From NCBI RefSeq assembly GCF_017377795.1, contig NZ_JAFRDR010000012.1:1-64000 (forward strand): a stretch of DNA of 64,000 bases. Direction: 5' to 3'. Source of the stretch: Williamsia soli (GTDB taxonomy: Bacteria > Actinomycetota > Actinomycetes > Mycobacteriales > Mycobacteriaceae). Position numbers and translations under genes: made by a program. Shown here one piece after another: positions 26,320 to 38,313 of the stretch. Numbering within the stretch: the first letter of the stretch is position 1; each line of letters opens with the position of its first letter. The notes under the pieces were generated by a model. The model was not told where the DNA came from, made no database searches, and was given only the letters and a program-made list of their open reading frames with translations.

Positions 26320-28008
26320 TCAGTGGGTGACGGCGCCGACCGACGCCGAGCGGACGAGCTTCGCGTACTTCGAGAGCACACCCCGCTGATACTTGTGGTC
26401 GAGCGGCTGCCAGTCCTGCTTTCGCGCCTCGAGTTCGTCGTCGTCGACGAGGAGGTCGAGGGTGCGGCCCGCGATGTCGACGCGGATCGTGTCGCCGTCA
26501 CGGATGAACGCGACCGGTCCCCCGTCGGAGGCCTCGGGAGCGATGTGGCCGATGCACAGACCGGTCGTGCCACCGGAGAACCGGCCATCGGTGAGGAGCA
26601 GGACGTCTTTGCCGAGGCCCGCGCCCTTGATCGCGCCGGTGATGGCCAACATCTCACGCATGCCGGGGCCACCCTTGGGTCCTTCGTAGCGGATGACCAC
26701 CACGTCGCCCGCCTTGATGACGCCGTCGGCCAGCGCAGCCAACGCACCCTGCTCCCGTTCGAAGACCCGGGCAGGCCCCTCGAAGGTGTCGGCGTCGAAG
26801 CCTGCCGACTTGACCACTGCGCCCTGCGGTGCGAGCGAACCGTGCAGGATGGTGATCCCACCGGTCTTGTGGATCGGGTTGTCCAGGGCGCGAATGACTT
26901 TGCCGTCGAGTGGGGCGATGTCCATCTCGCCGAGGTTCTCGGCAAGAGTCTTGCCGGTCACGGTCAGCGCGTCGCCGTGGAGAAGGCCGGCATCGAGCAG
27001 AGCCTTCATGATCACCGGGATGCCGCCGTATCGGTCGAAGTCGTTCATGACGTAGCGCCCGAACGGCTTGAGATCGCCGAGGTGCGGGGTGCGGTCACCG
27101 ATCTTGTTGAAGTCGTCGAGATGCAACTCGACCTCGGCCTCGCTCGCGATGGCCAGCAGATGCAGCACTGCGTTGGTCGAGCCGCCGAGGGCCATCGTGA
27201 TGGTGATGGCGTTCTCCAGCGCAGCCTTGGTGATGATGTCGCGCGTGGTGATGCCCTGGCGGATCAGGTTGACGACGGCTTCGCCGGAGCGATGTGCAAA
27301 GGCATCGCGGCGCCGGTCCGCTGCCGGCGGCGACGCCGACCCGGGCAAGCTCATACCCAGCGCTTCCGCGATGGACGCCATCGTGTTGGCGGTGTACATG
27401 CCACCGCACGCACCTTCACCCGGACAGATCGCACGTTCGATGCGGCCGAGATCGTCCTCGGACATCTTGCCGGCCCGGCATGCCCCGACGGCCTCGAAAG
27501 CGTCGATCAGGGTGACGTCGCGTTCGGACCCGTCGCTGAGCTTGACCCAACCAGGCGCGATGGTGCCGGCGTAGAGGAAAACCGACGCCAGGTCGAGGCG
27601 GGCGGCAGCCATGAGCATCCCCGGCAGCGACTTGTCACAACCGGCGAGGAGCACTGATCCGTCGAGGCGCTCGGCCTGCATGACGGTCTCCACCGAGTCC
27701 GCGATGACTTCCCGCGACACCAACGAGAAGTGCATCCCCTCGTGACCCATCGAGATTCCGTCGGACACGGAGATGGTTCCGAACTGCAGCGGGTAGCCGA
27801 GACCGGCATGAACACCCTCTTTGGCGGCCTGGGCCAACCGGTCGAGCGACAGGTTGCACGGGGTGATCTCGTTCCACGAGCTCCCGATGCCGATCTGGGG
27901 CTTGTCCCAGTCTTCGTCGCCCATGCCGACCGCACGGAGCATGCCGCGGCTGGGAGCCGCGGTGATTCCGTCGGTGACCGTGCGACTGCGGGGTTTCATG
28001 TCGACCAT
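26320..28008 (-). CDS. ilvD: dihydroxy-acid dehydratase
   Basis: Fe-S dehydratase of valine, isoleucine and leucine biosynthesis (dihydroxyisovalerate to ketoisovalerate); 562 residues from the chosen start. Cluster-ligand Cys motifs [10 protein letters not shown] and [15 protein letters not shown] and the C-terminal PEASDGGP-type region are present. The frame is open 28 codons further upstream; the ATG at 28008 has AGGAGCC at good spacing. The other ilv genes are not nearby. Stands alone between uvrA and the DUF1844 gene. Confidence 0.96.
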   Translation of the reverse strand: MVDMKPRSRTVTDGITAAPSRGMLRAVGMGDEDWDKPQIGIGSSWNEITPCNLSLDRLAQAAKEGVHAGLGYPLQFGTISVSDGISMGHEGMHFSLVSREVIADSVETVMQAERLDGSVLLAGCDKSLPGMLMAAARLDLASVFLYAGTIAPGWVKLSDGSERDVTLIDAFEAVGACRAGKMSEDDLGRIERAICPGEGACGGMYTANTMASIAEALGMSLPGSASPPAADRRRDAFAHRSGEAVVNLIRQGITTRDIITKAALENAITITMALGGSTNAVLHLLAIASEAEVELHLDDFNKIGDRTPHLGDLKPFGRYVMNDFDRYGGIPVIMKALLDAGLLHGDALTVTGKTLAENLGEMDIAPLDGKVIRALDNPIHKTGGITILHGSLAPQGAVVKSAGFDADTFEGPARVFEREQGALAALADGVIKAGDVVVIRYEGPKGGPGMREMLAITGAIKGAGLGKDVLLLTDGRFSGGTTGLCIGHIAPEASDGGPVAFIRDGDTIRVDIAGRTLDLLVDDDELEARKQDWQPLDHKYQRGVLSKYAKLVRSASVGAVTH

Positions 28009-28048
28009 GTACTGGCTCCTAGAGTTGGTGCGCGGTCCGAGGGCTGAC

Positions 28049-31003
<2,955 letters not shown>

Positions 31004-31376
31004 TGTGGTCCTTTTCGGTGTCGAATCAGGTGTTGCCGACTGTCGCTGCTGGGGCTTTCGCTGCGACTCCGTCGGCCTTTGGTGTTTGCCGCAGGCGTAC
31101 CCGGCAATGCTAGAGGCACCCTCTGACAAGGTACCGGTGGCGGCGGACCCGTCGTACCACCCGCGGGTGGAGACTCCGCTTCGGCGTCTTCCTGACCAGC
31201 GAAGACGAACACGATCACGGCCGTGAGCGAGTCAACGGTCACAAAGGGAACCACAGCGACGCCAGGTCCATTCCCCAGTACACGGCCACGCCGATCACCG
31301 CCCCACCCCCATCGCGACCGACACGGACATCTGCGTCGTGTCCCGCGACTCCTTCGACCCCGACGACCGCCGGGGC
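31004..31376 (-). other. intergenic region with possible remnant of a small membrane-protein gene
   Basis: 373 bp between uvrA and the MFS gene (both minus strand). On the minus strand, from about 31336 down to 31240, two frames read MSVSVAMGVG then, one base out of phase, AVIGVAVYWGMDLASLWFPL before a stop. Joined, they would be a ~30-residue single-pass peptide. This looks like a frameshifted or decayed small ORF, or chance. The remainder to 31004 should hold the uvrA promoter, but no convincing -10/-35 was found. Confidence 0.25.
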
Positions 31377-32684
31377 TCAAGTATGCGCCGGGGTCGGTGC
31401 CTCCACGCCTTCCGCAGGTGCCGGCCGACGCCGAATGCCGACGCAGAGCAGCGCGGCCACCAGGCACAGGCCCGATGCTGCATAGAACGCCATGTCGTAA
31501 CCACCGTGCTCGTCCCGCAGATAACCGGCACCGAACGCCGCGACGGCGGCACCGAGCTGGTGGGAAGCGAAGACCCAGCCGAAAACAACGGGCGTGTTGA
31601 CCCCGAAGTGGTTGCGGCACAGCGCGATCGTTGGGGGCACGGTGGCCACCCAGTCCAGCCCGTAGAAGATGATGAACACCCAGGTGCTCGGCTCCGCGTG
31701 CGGCGACAGCAGCACCGGCAAGGCAAGCAACGACACTCCCCTGCCGACGTAATAGACACCGAGCAGCACTCTCGGGTCGACGCGGTCGGTGAGCCACCCC
31801 GAGAAGATGGTGCCGACCACGTCGAAGACCCCGATCGTGGCGAGCAGACTCGCAGCCACCGTCGTCGGCATGCCGTGGTCGTGCGCGGCCGGGATGAAGT
31901 GGGTTCCGATCAGGCCGTTGGTGGTGGCACCACAGATTGCGAACGAGGCCGCCAACAGCCAGAACACCCGGGTGCGCGCACCCATGACGAGCCCGTCGAA
32001 CGCCGCACGGAAGCTGCCGCCGACTGCTGTGGGTGCGGTTGCCTGCAGCGGCGCGCCATAGGGGCCGATCCCCTTGTCCGCAGGGTGATCTCGCATGAAC
32101 ACGAGGATCAACGGGACCACCGCCAGAGCCGCAGCGGCAACGACGACCGCTGCGGGACGCCATCCGTGTCCGGTCGTGATCTGGGCGACCAGCGGCAGAA
32201 AGATCAGCTGCCCGGTCGCGCTCGCCGCGGTCAGGACACCGGTCACAAGACCTCGACGCTCCACGAACCAACGGGTGGCCACGGTCGCGACGAAACCCAT
32301 CGAGATCGAACCCGTGCCGATGCCGACGCAGACGCCCCACAGGAGCAGCAGCTGCCAGCTCTCGGTCATGAAGACGCTCAGCGCGGTCCCGACGGCGATC
32401 AGCGTCAGTGCTCCCGCGAGGATCGGCCGGACCCCGAACCGATCCATCAAGGCGGCCGAGAACGGCGCCGTGAGCCCGAACAGCGTCATGTTGATCGACA
32501 TCGCGAGTCCGACGGTCCCGTGCGACCAGCCGAACTCCATGTGCAGTGGATCCATCATCACGCTCGGCACCGACCGGAAACCAGCCGCCGCGAGCAGCGC
32601 GACAAAGCTCACCGCAGCAACGATCCACGCCCAATGCAGGCGGGGCCGAGCAGGACTCGCAGACGTTCGACGAACTGATGTCAC
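31377..32684 (-). CDS. MFS transporter (monocarboxylate/OFA-like)
   Basis: 435 residues with 12 hydrophobic segments in two six-helix halves. The loop 2-3 motif reads AALMDRFGVRPIL, and the second half contains SGWLTDRVDPRVLL. The N-terminal half (FGWSHGTVGLAMSINMTLFG) resembles oxalate/formate and monocarboxylate porter-like MFS proteins. Substrate unknown. Divergent from a GlxA-type regulator across a 70 bp region containing a palindrome, so probably its target. ATG start. Confidence 0.85.
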   Translation of the reverse strand: MTSVRRTSASPARPRLHWAWIVAAVSFVALLAAAGFRSVPSVMMDPLHMEFGWSHGTVGLAMSINMTLFGLTAPFSAALMDRFGVRPILAGALTLIAVGTALSVFMTESWQLLLLWGVCVGIGTGSISMGFVATVATRWFVERRGLVTGVLTAASATGQLIFLPLVAQITTGHGWRPAAVVVAAAALAVVPLILVFMRDHPADKGIGPYGAPLQATAPTAVGGSFRAAFDGLVMGARTRVFWLLAASFAICGATTNGLIGTHFIPAAHDHGMPTTVAASLLATIGVFDVVGTIFSGWLTDRVDPRVLLGVYYVGRGVSLLALPVLLSPHAEPSTWVFIIFYGLDWVATVPPTIALCRNHFGVNTPVVFGWVFASHQLGAAVAAFGAGYLRDEHGGYDMAFYAASGLCLVAALLCVGIRRRPAPAEGVEAPTPAHT

Positions 32685-32718
32685 CGCTCAACTCTGACCG
32701 GTTCGGGCTCATGACGCT

Positions 32719-32747
32719 ATTGGCATAAATGACAATATATGTAGAAT
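32719..32747 (+). promoter_or_regulatory. leaderless promoter and operator-like palindrome of the glxA-type gene
   Basis: TTGGCA (32720-32725), 16 bp, TAGAAT (32742-32747), then 7 nt to the ATG at 32755: geometry for a leaderless mRNA. ATTGGCATAAATGACAAT (32719-32736) is an inverted repeat with one mismatch that overlaps the -35 and lies between the two divergent genes. It is a candidate autoregulatory operator. Confidence 0.55.
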
Positions 32748-32754
32748 TACTGCC

Positions 32755-33723
32755 ATGTCGTGGCCACAGCATCGGATCGCGGTCCTCATGCTCGCGCCCG
32801 TCGTCGGGTTCGACGCGACCATTCCGTCGATGGTGTTCGGCCAGGCGGAAGACGATGCCGGCAACCCGCTCTACGTCGTGGAGATGATCGGGTTGGACGG
32901 CAGCCCGGTGAGCACCCTGTCGGGTTACGACATCGTGCCCGCCCGGGGATCCGACGCACTCGCCGACGCCGACACCGTGATCGTCCCGGGGACACGGATG
33001 GAGCAGGTGCGCTTCGACGGGACATTTCCCGATGAGCTGCGTGCGGCGTTCGATTTCATCCGGCCCGGAACCCGCATGGTGTCGATCTGCACGGGCGCCT
33101 TCGCGCTCGCAGCTGCGGGCATTCTCGACGACAGACCGGCCACAACCCACTGGGGCAAGGCCGCTGACCTGCGGCGGCTCTATCCCTCGGTGCGACTCGA
33201 CGAGGACGTCCTGTTCGTCGACGATGGCGACGTGTTGACGTCGGCCGGCCTGGCCGCGGGCATCGACCTCTGTCTCCACATCATCCGTACCGACCACGGG
33301 ACCAAGATCGCCAACCGGGTGGCCAAGTACTGCGTGGTGCCGCCCTGGCGCGATGGTGGGCAAGCACAGTTCATCGACTCTGCAGTGCCGGACAGTACCG
33401 ACAACTCGACGTCGGCGACCCGGAGTTGGGCGGCCGAAAACCTCACCGAACCGCTCACGGTGGCGCAGCTTGCCGGGCGCGCGAACATGAGCGTGCGCAC
33501 GTTCAATCGCCGGTTTCGGGAGGAGACCGGCGACACCCCGGCAATGTGGGTGCGCAAGCAGCGAATGCATCGGGCACGCGAACTGCTCGAGTCCCACGAC
33601 CTGCCGATCGACGAGGTGGCCAGGCGGTCCGGCCTGGCCACCGGCGCGAACCTACGGCACCAACTGCGCAAGCATCTCGGGATGTCGCCGACGCGATACC
33701 GGCGTACTTTCGGTGGCGAGTGA
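32755..33723 (+). CDS. GlxA-type AraC family transcriptional regulator (DJ-1/PfpI domain)
   Basis: 322 residues. N-terminal DJ-1/PfpI-like domain (residues ~5-175) with the nucleophile-elbow Cys in MVSICTGAFALAAAGIL, and C-terminal AraC double helix-turn-helix (residues ~225-320: LAGRANMSVRTFNRRF and VARRSGLATGANLRHQL). Such regulators sense small metabolites; the ligand here is unknown. Likely regulates the divergent MFS gene and itself. ATG start, leaderless promoter. Confidence 0.9.
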   Translation: MSWPQHRIAVLMLAPVVGFDATIPSMVFGQAEDDAGNPLYVVEMIGLDGSPVSTLSGYDIVPARGSDALADADTVIVPGTRMEQVRFDGTFPDELRAAFDFIRPGTRMVSICTGAFALAAAGILDDRPATTHWGKAADLRRLYPSVRLDEDVLFVDDGDVLTSAGLAAGIDLCLHIIRTDHGTKIANRVAKYCVVPPWRDGGQAQFIDSAVPDSTDNSTSATRSWAAENLTEPLTVAQLAGRANMSVRTFNRRFREETGDTPAMWVRKQRMHRARELLESHDLPIDEVARRSGLATGANLRHQLRKHLGMSPTRYRRTFGGE

Positions 33724-33747
33724 GGCGCACGCCCGAGGCGCACCGGA

Positions 33748-33753
33748 TAGGGT
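33748..33753 (+). promoter_or_regulatory. -10 element of a leaderless promoter (MBL-fold gene)
   Basis: TAGGGT followed by exactly 7 nt and the ATG at 33761. The TANNNT-N6/7-start arrangement recurs in this window and marks leaderless transcripts in actinobacteria. Confidence 0.5.
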
Positions 33754-33760
33754 TGTCGCC

Positions 33761-34435
33761 ATGAGCGCAGCGGCCCCGATCTCCGACACCTACACCGGCG
33801 ACTTCAGCGAATCCGAAGTGCCACAACGCAAGTCCACGCCCAAAGCGACGATCGTCAAGCTGTCCGTCGGCCCGATGGACAACAACGTCTACGTGATCAC
33901 CGACAAGAGCACCGGCAAGGCATTGCTGATCGATGCCGCGAACGATGCCGACACCCTGATCGAGTTGATCAAGTCCCACGGCAACATCGAGCTGATCTTC
34001 ACCACGCATTGGCACCCCGACCACTGGATCGCGCTCGAGGAAGTGGTCAAGGCAACCGGGCTGCCCACCGCGGCCGGCCGAATCGACGCCGAACCCATCC
34101 AGGTGCACACCGACCGGCTGATCGACGAGGGCGACGTCATCGAAGTCGGCGACCTCCGCCTCGAAGCCATTCACCTCAAAGGCCATACCGATGGCTCGAT
34201 CGCACTGTTCTTCGACGACGACGTGACCCACCTGTTCACCGGGGACTCACTCTTTCCGGGCGGCGTGGGTAAAACTCAGACGCCCGAGGACTTCGACTCG
34301 CTGATCGACCATGTGAAGACAAAGTTGTTCGACCGCTTCGACGACAGCACCGTCGTCTATCCCGGTCACGGCCTGGACACCACGATCGGTGCCGAGCGTC
34401 CCCAGCTCGAGGAGTGGCGCGAGCGCCGTTGGTGA
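33761..34435 (+). CDS. MBL-fold metallo-hydrolase
   Basis: 224 residues. Complete binuclear zinc motif set: THWHPDH (HxHxDH), His in LKGHTDGS, Asp in TGDSLFPG and His in YPGHGLDT, like glyoxalase II/hydroxyacylglutathione hydrolases. Substrate not known; mycothiol- or persulfide-linked thioesters are possible in this order (inference). Matches M. tuberculosis Rv1637c in type and position near uvrA. The frame is open 16 codons upstream, but the -10 placement and homology favour 33761. Confidence 0.88.
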   Translation: MSAAAPISDTYTGDFSESEVPQRKSTPKATIVKLSVGPMDNNVYVITDKSTGKALLIDAANDADTLIELIKSHGNIELIFTTHWHPDHWIALEEVVKATGLPTAAGRIDAEPIQVHTDRLIDEGDVIEVGDLRLEAIHLKGHTDGSIALFFDDDVTHLFTGDSLFPGGVGKTQTPEDFDSLIDHVKTKLFDRFDDSTVVYPGHGLDTTIGAERPQLEEWRERRW

Positions 34436-34438
34436 TTG

Positions 34439-34987
34439 CTACAGCAGGGTGTCCCACCGCGCCGCACGTAATTGTCCAGCCGTTTGACGCGCCGCGATGA
34501 GCCGGGCCAGTCCCCGCACCTCGTCGTCGGTGAAATAGCTGGGGTTCGACATCATGGGCGCGCGTAGTTGCTCACACGCGGCCAGCTCAGGCGTGGCCTG
34601 CATCAGCGATCGCGCGATGTGACCGCTGCGCCCCAGACGAATCGCCTGGTAGTGGAGCTTGTCCTGCGGTGCGCCAGTTCCGTTGACGAACTCGGAATCG
34701 GCGATGGGTTCCTGCGGCTTCACGCCGGTGACCCATCCGTACTCATAGATGCCGGGGTCCTTCGGGCCGGTGACCCACAACGCGACGAGGTCGCCCTCAC
34801 GCACCAGGGTGCGGCGCCCCGAGCGGGCACTCAGACACCAACTGTCAGCGAGTGTGACGGTCGACGACACGCCCATCGAAATCATGTTATCGAGCGTCCC
34901 GAAGTAGTCGGTTCCGGTTGCCGGATTGCACTTGATGATCCAGCATCCGACATCCGTGCGAGTGATCGGCAATACCCTTCCTTCCAT
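34439..34987 (-). CDS. EVE/PUA-like domain protein
   Basis: 182 residues. The N-terminal half resembles EVE-domain proteins of the PUA superfamily, which read modified bases: CWIIKCNP, then REGDLVALWVTG, then GIYEYGWVTG. The C-terminal half (residues ~115-182) is helical and unassigned. ATG 34987 is preferred over the TTG at 35005. Convergent with the MBL gene (3 bp between stops). EVE proteins are often linked to modification-dependent restriction, but no restriction gene is present here, so a housekeeping role is as likely. Confidence 0.55.
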   Translation of the reverse strand: MEGRVLPITRTDVGCWIIKCNPATGTDYFGTLDNMISMGVSSTVTLADSWCLSARSGRRTLVREGDLVALWVTGPKDPGIYEYGWVTGVKPQEPIADSEFVNGTGAPQDKLHYQAIRLGRSGHIARSLMQATPELAACEQLRAPMMSNPSYFTDDEVRGLARLIAARQTAGQLRAARWDTLL

Positions 34988-35107
34988 TGTTTGAGGACTA
35001 GCCAAGCGGACTATTGGGTACCCCGGGCCCGCCAGGTCTATAGGCTCGACGGAGTCCGTCCGTTAAGCAGGTTCGACACAGACCAATGTCTTGAGGAGGC
35101 CCTTTAA

Positions 35108-36412
35108 ATGCTGATCCGCCGAATTGCCCGTCCCTTGCTCGCGAGCGCGTTCATCGCCACTGGGATAGATGCGATCCGACGCCCAGAACAGCTAGCCGAA
35201 ACCGCGCAGCCGTTCGTCGACAAGGCTAAAACCCAACTCCCCCCGCAGGTTGCCGATCTGATCCCCGCAGACGCACAGGTCGTCGTGCGGGTGAACGGAG
35301 CCGTGCACATCATCGGTGGTCTCGCTCTCGCCACCGGAAAATTCCCCCGCCTGGCCTCCTTGACCCTGGCCGGAGTCGTCATTCCCACGACACTGGCGGG
35401 CAACGACTTCTGGAACGAGACCGACCCCCACGAGCGCGCCGAGCAGCAGGCCCACTTCATCAAGAACCTCGGTCTCCTCGGCGGACTGCTGATCGCCACG
35501 GTCGACACCGAGGGCAAGCCGTCGCTGGCGTGGCGGGGTCGTAAGGCCGCAGCCGTCGCCGGAGACAAGGTCGTCGCGGTGCTGCCGTCTGGTTCCTCCG
35601 GGTCCACCGACGCGCTCGCAGACAAGGCCTCGCACCTCGCCGAGGTGGTCTCCGAACGCACGAGTGAACTGGCCGAGGTCGCTGCCGATCGCGGCGGCAA
35701 GTTCGCGGACGTGGCGTCCGACCGGGCGTCGGTGCTGGCACAGATCGCCTCCGAGAAAGCAGCCGCGTTCGCCGACGTCGCCTCTGAACGTGGTTCAGAG
35801 CTCGCCGAGGTCGCAGCCAAGCGCGGTTCTGAGTTTGCCGACGTCGCGACCAAGCGTGGTGCGGTGCTCGCCGGTGTCGCGTCCGAGCGGGCATCGGAGC
35901 TGGCTGATGTCGCGTCCAAGAAGGGCAGCAAGTTCGCCGACGTGGCAGTCGGCCAGACCGCTGCCCTGAGCAAGGCCGCGTCCAAGCGGCAGGCCAAGTT
36001 GGCCAAGCAAGCCGGCAAGAAGCAGGCCAAGCTCAGCAAGCGGGCTGACAAGAAGCAGACGGAGCTGATCAAGGCAGCCGCCAAGAAGCAGGCTGAATTG
36101 AGCAAGGTCGCTGCCAAGAAGCAGGCCACGCTCACTGCGCAAGCCGTCAAGAGCGGCGCGAACGCCAAGGGCGTCGCGGCCGAACGCAGTGCTGAGCTCG
36201 CGGATTCGGCATCGAAGGCATGGCAGTCGACCAACGGCTACGCCGAGCAGTACCTGGCGACTGCTCGCGAGAAGGCTCCGGTGGTCGCCGACTCTGCCCG
36301 CGTCTACGCGGCACAGCTCGCCGAACGGGCCGCCGATGAGAGCGTCAAGCTGTCCGGTCGGGCCAAGAAGCAGGCCAAGAAGGCACAGAAGGCTGCGGCC
36401 AAGTTCCAGTGA
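35108..36412 (+). CDS. DoxX-like membrane protein with C-terminal 11-residue repeat domain
   Basis: 434 residues. Residues 1-135 resemble the DoxX membrane fold, with hydrophobic segments at ~7-20, ~62-77, ~83-98 and ~118-132, and the start MLIRRIARPLLASAFIATGID. Residues 175-372 are an unbroken series of 11-residue repeats (type SELAEVAADRG / GKFADVASDRA). They are mixed-charge in the first ten copies and strongly Lys-rich (AKLSKRADKKQ) in the next five. The tail (KQAKKAQKAAAKFQ) is histone-H1-like. The 11-residue period predicts a long continuous amphipathic or right-handed coiled helix. GAGGAGG lies 8 nt before the ATG. Function unknown; membrane-to-nucleoid or envelope spacer roles are speculation. 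Confidence 0.8.
   Translation: MLIRRIARPLLASAFIATGIDAIRRPEQLAETAQPFVDKAKTQLPPQVADLIPADAQVVVRVNGAVHIIGGLALATGKFPRLASLTLAGVVIPTTLAGNDFWNETDPHERAEQQAHFIKNLGLLGGLLIATVDTEGKPSLAWRGRKAAAVAGDKVVAVLPSGSSGSTDALADKASHLAEVVSERTSELAEVAADRGGKFADVASDRASVLAQIASEKAAAFADVASERGSELAEVAAKRGSEFADVATKRGAVLAGVASERASELADVASKKGSKFADVAVGQTAALSKAASKRQAKLAKQAGKKQAKLSKRADKKQTELIKAAAKKQAELSKVAAKKQATLTAQAVKSGANAKGVAAERSAELADSASKAWQSTNGYAEQYLATAREKAPVVADSARVYAAQLAERAADESVKLSGRAKKQAKKAQKAAAKFQ
35630..36223 (+). repeat. 33-bp tandem repeats encoding 11-residue units
   Basis: Eighteen consecutive 33 bp units without a single insertion or deletion, encoding residues 175-372 of the DoxX-like protein. Units share the pattern small-charged-hydrophobic-A-x-V-A-x-x-(R/K)-x. 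Units 1-10 are like SELAEVAADRG, units 11-15 are Lys/Gln-rich, and the last three are more degenerate. Confidence 0.85.
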
Positions 36413-36466
36413 TCTACCGACTGGATCCGTTCGACCTGTAGTTCTTTCGACCAGTGCGCGAGTAGT

Positions 36467-38152
36467 TCAGCCCAGTTCGGTCCGGGCGACTGCTCGCGCA
36501 CTCGTCGGATCAGAGGTCTCCAAAACCGCTGCCGCCGCACGCTTACAGTCGTCCAGGGTCACCGATTCCAGCTTCGCACCGACTCCGGCGACCGCCGATG
36601 CCGCTGCCGACAGAGACGTGATCCCGAAGCCGACCAGGATGCACGCCAAGAGCGGGTCGGCGGCCGCCTCGCCGCAGACCCCGACGGGCTTGTTCACCGC
36701 CGCACCCGCTGCAGCAGTCCTTGCCACCAGGGAGAGCACTGCGGGCTGCCACGGGTCCGTCAGTTCGGCCAGTTCGGCCGACATCCGGTCCGCCGCCATC
36801 GTGTATTGCGCGAGATCGTTGGTTCCCACGGACAAGAAGTCGACGTGGTCGAGGATTCGCTCGGCCAACAGCGCCGCGGCCGGAACCTCGATCATCACGC
36901 CTGGGACCAGGCCGCGCTCGCGCACCTTTCCGGCGAACCACCTCGCCTCGGCTGCCGTCGCAATCATCGGCGCCATCACCCAGGGCGCACTTCTCAGCCC
37001 CACGGCAGCATCGACAATTGCGTCGAGCTGCCGATCCAGGATGCCGCTGTCTTTCGCGGCAATACGAATCCCCCGCACGCCCAGAGCCGGATTTGCCTCA
37101 TCCGGGTGCTCCGCGAACCGCAGCGGTTTGTCCGAACCCGCATCCAGGGTCCTGATCACCATCTTCTTCTCGGGGAAGGCGTCCAGCACCTGGCGATAGA
37201 TGGCCGCCTGCTCCGGAACGGTCGGCTCGGTCTCCCGGTCCAGGAAGCAGAGCTCGGTGCGGAAAAGTCCAACACCACCCGCCGCGGTCCCAGCAGCGAC
37301 CCGCGCACCGGCGCCGTCCTGCACGTTGGCGAGCACATCCACCCGATGGCCGTCGGACGTCGTGCCCGGGCCCGTCCAGGCAGCAGTTCGCTCCGCGATC
37401 AGGCGATACTTCGCGACGGCCTCGATAGCGGCCTGCGGATCGGGCGAGACAGTCAGTTCGCCGGCCTCGCCGTCGAGCATCACCGGCGTACCGGTCTCGA
37501 TGGCTTCCAGACCTACGACCGCGACGACACAAGGAATACCCAGCTGACGGGCGATGATCGCGGTATGGCTGGTCGGCCCTCCGAGCGAGGTGGCCAGCCC
37601 GACGATCATCGTGGGGTCGAGGCCCGCGGTGTCGGCGGGCGCCAGATCGTCGACGAGCAGGATCGACGGCACCTCGGGCACCGGGATCCCGGGTTCGGGC
37701 GCGCCGACGAGCTCGGCCAGCACCCGGTCGCAGACGTCGCGGAGGTCCGTCACCCGTTCGGCCATCAACCCGCCGAGCTTGGTGAAGAGAGCGGCGAACT
37801 GTTCGGTGGCGGCCAGTGCGGCCGAGGTGGCAGAGCTGCCGGCGGTGATGAGCTTCTCAGCGGCACCGAGCCAGCCACGGTCAGCGGCCATCGCGGCGTT
37901 CGCAGCGAGAACCTCGGACGCCGAACCGCTGGATACGGCTGCACGATCCTGCAGCCGCGTGGCGACGGCGGCGCTCGCGGACCGGAAGGCCTGCAGTTCG
38001 GCGTCGCGTCCCTCCTCGGGCACCACATCTGCGTTTATCTGCGGTTGGACGCGAGGCGCGGGCACAATCGCCGGCCCGGCCACCACTCCCGGGACCACAG
38101 GAGTGCCCTGCAGCACCCCTCGTGGGCTCTTCACCAGCGCGGATGTAGTCAT
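36467..38152 (-). CDS. ptsI: PTS phosphoenolpyruvate-protein phosphotransferase (Enzyme I)
   Basis: 561 residues; takes phosphate from PEP and passes it to HPr. The active-site His is in GGPTSHTAIIARQLGIP, and the PEP-utilising C-terminal barrel shows LFRTELCFLDR and DFLSVGTNDLAQYTMAADR and the catalytic Cys in GVCGEAAADP. ATG 38152 is preceded by AAGGAGG. Divergent from the deoR-fruK-fruA-ptsH operon, so this locus supplies the general PTS enzymes together with the fructose permease. Confidence 0.95.
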   Translation of the reverse strand: MTTSALVKSPRGVLQGTPVVPGVVAGPAIVPAPRVQPQINADVVPEEGRDAELQAFRSASAAVATRLQDRAAVSSGSASEVLAANAAMAADRGWLGAAEKLITAGSSATSAALAATEQFAALFTKLGGLMAERVTDLRDVCDRVLAELVGAPEPGIPVPEVPSILLVDDLAPADTAGLDPTMIVGLATSLGGPTSHTAIIARQLGIPCVVAVVGLEAIETGTPVMLDGEAGELTVSPDPQAAIEAVAKYRLIAERTAAWTGPGTTSDGHRVDVLANVQDGAGARVAAGTAAGGVGLFRTELCFLDRETEPTVPEQAAIYRQVLDAFPEKKMVIRTLDAGSDKPLRFAEHPDEANPALGVRGIRIAAKDSGILDRQLDAIVDAAVGLRSAPWVMAPMIATAAEARWFAGKVRERGLVPGVMIEVPAAALLAERILDHVDFLSVGTNDLAQYTMAADRMSAELAELTDPWQPAVLSLVARTAAAGAAVNKPVGVCGEAAADPLLACILVGFGITSLSAAASAVAGVGAKLESVTLDDCKRAAAAVLETSDPTSARAVARTELG

Positions 38153-38234
38153 ACGACCTCCTTGAACGATCCCTGAGAGTGATGTGCGTACGACCACTCG
38201 TGTGTATCTCTGTGACACAGATTACCCAAAATCC

Positions 38235-38276
38235 TTGACAAAGCAATACGAACGGGCATAAAACAACATAAAGCAA
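38235..38276 (+). promoter_or_regulatory. promoter and direct-repeat operator of the fructose operon
   Basis: Consensus TTGACA (38235-38240), 16 bp, then CATAAA (38257-38262). The -10 lies inside two adjacent direct repeats CATAAAACAA/CATAAAGCAA (38257-38276), followed by a degenerate third. Direct repeats of this kind are typical operators of DeoR-family sugar repressors. Confidence 0.55.
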
Positions 38277-38313
38277 CGAAGCGAATCAACACAGCCCCAC
38301 ATTGGAGGACAGT

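Noticed and set aside
34439-34987. EVE-like protein as part of a defence island
   Set aside because: No restriction, helicase or nuclease partner is adjacent; neighbours are an MBL hydrolase and a DoxX-like gene, so a defence role is unsupported.
35630-36223. CRISPR-like array because of regular 33 bp spacing
   Set aside because: Units are contiguous coding repeats within one open frame, without spacers; they encode 11-residue protein repeats.
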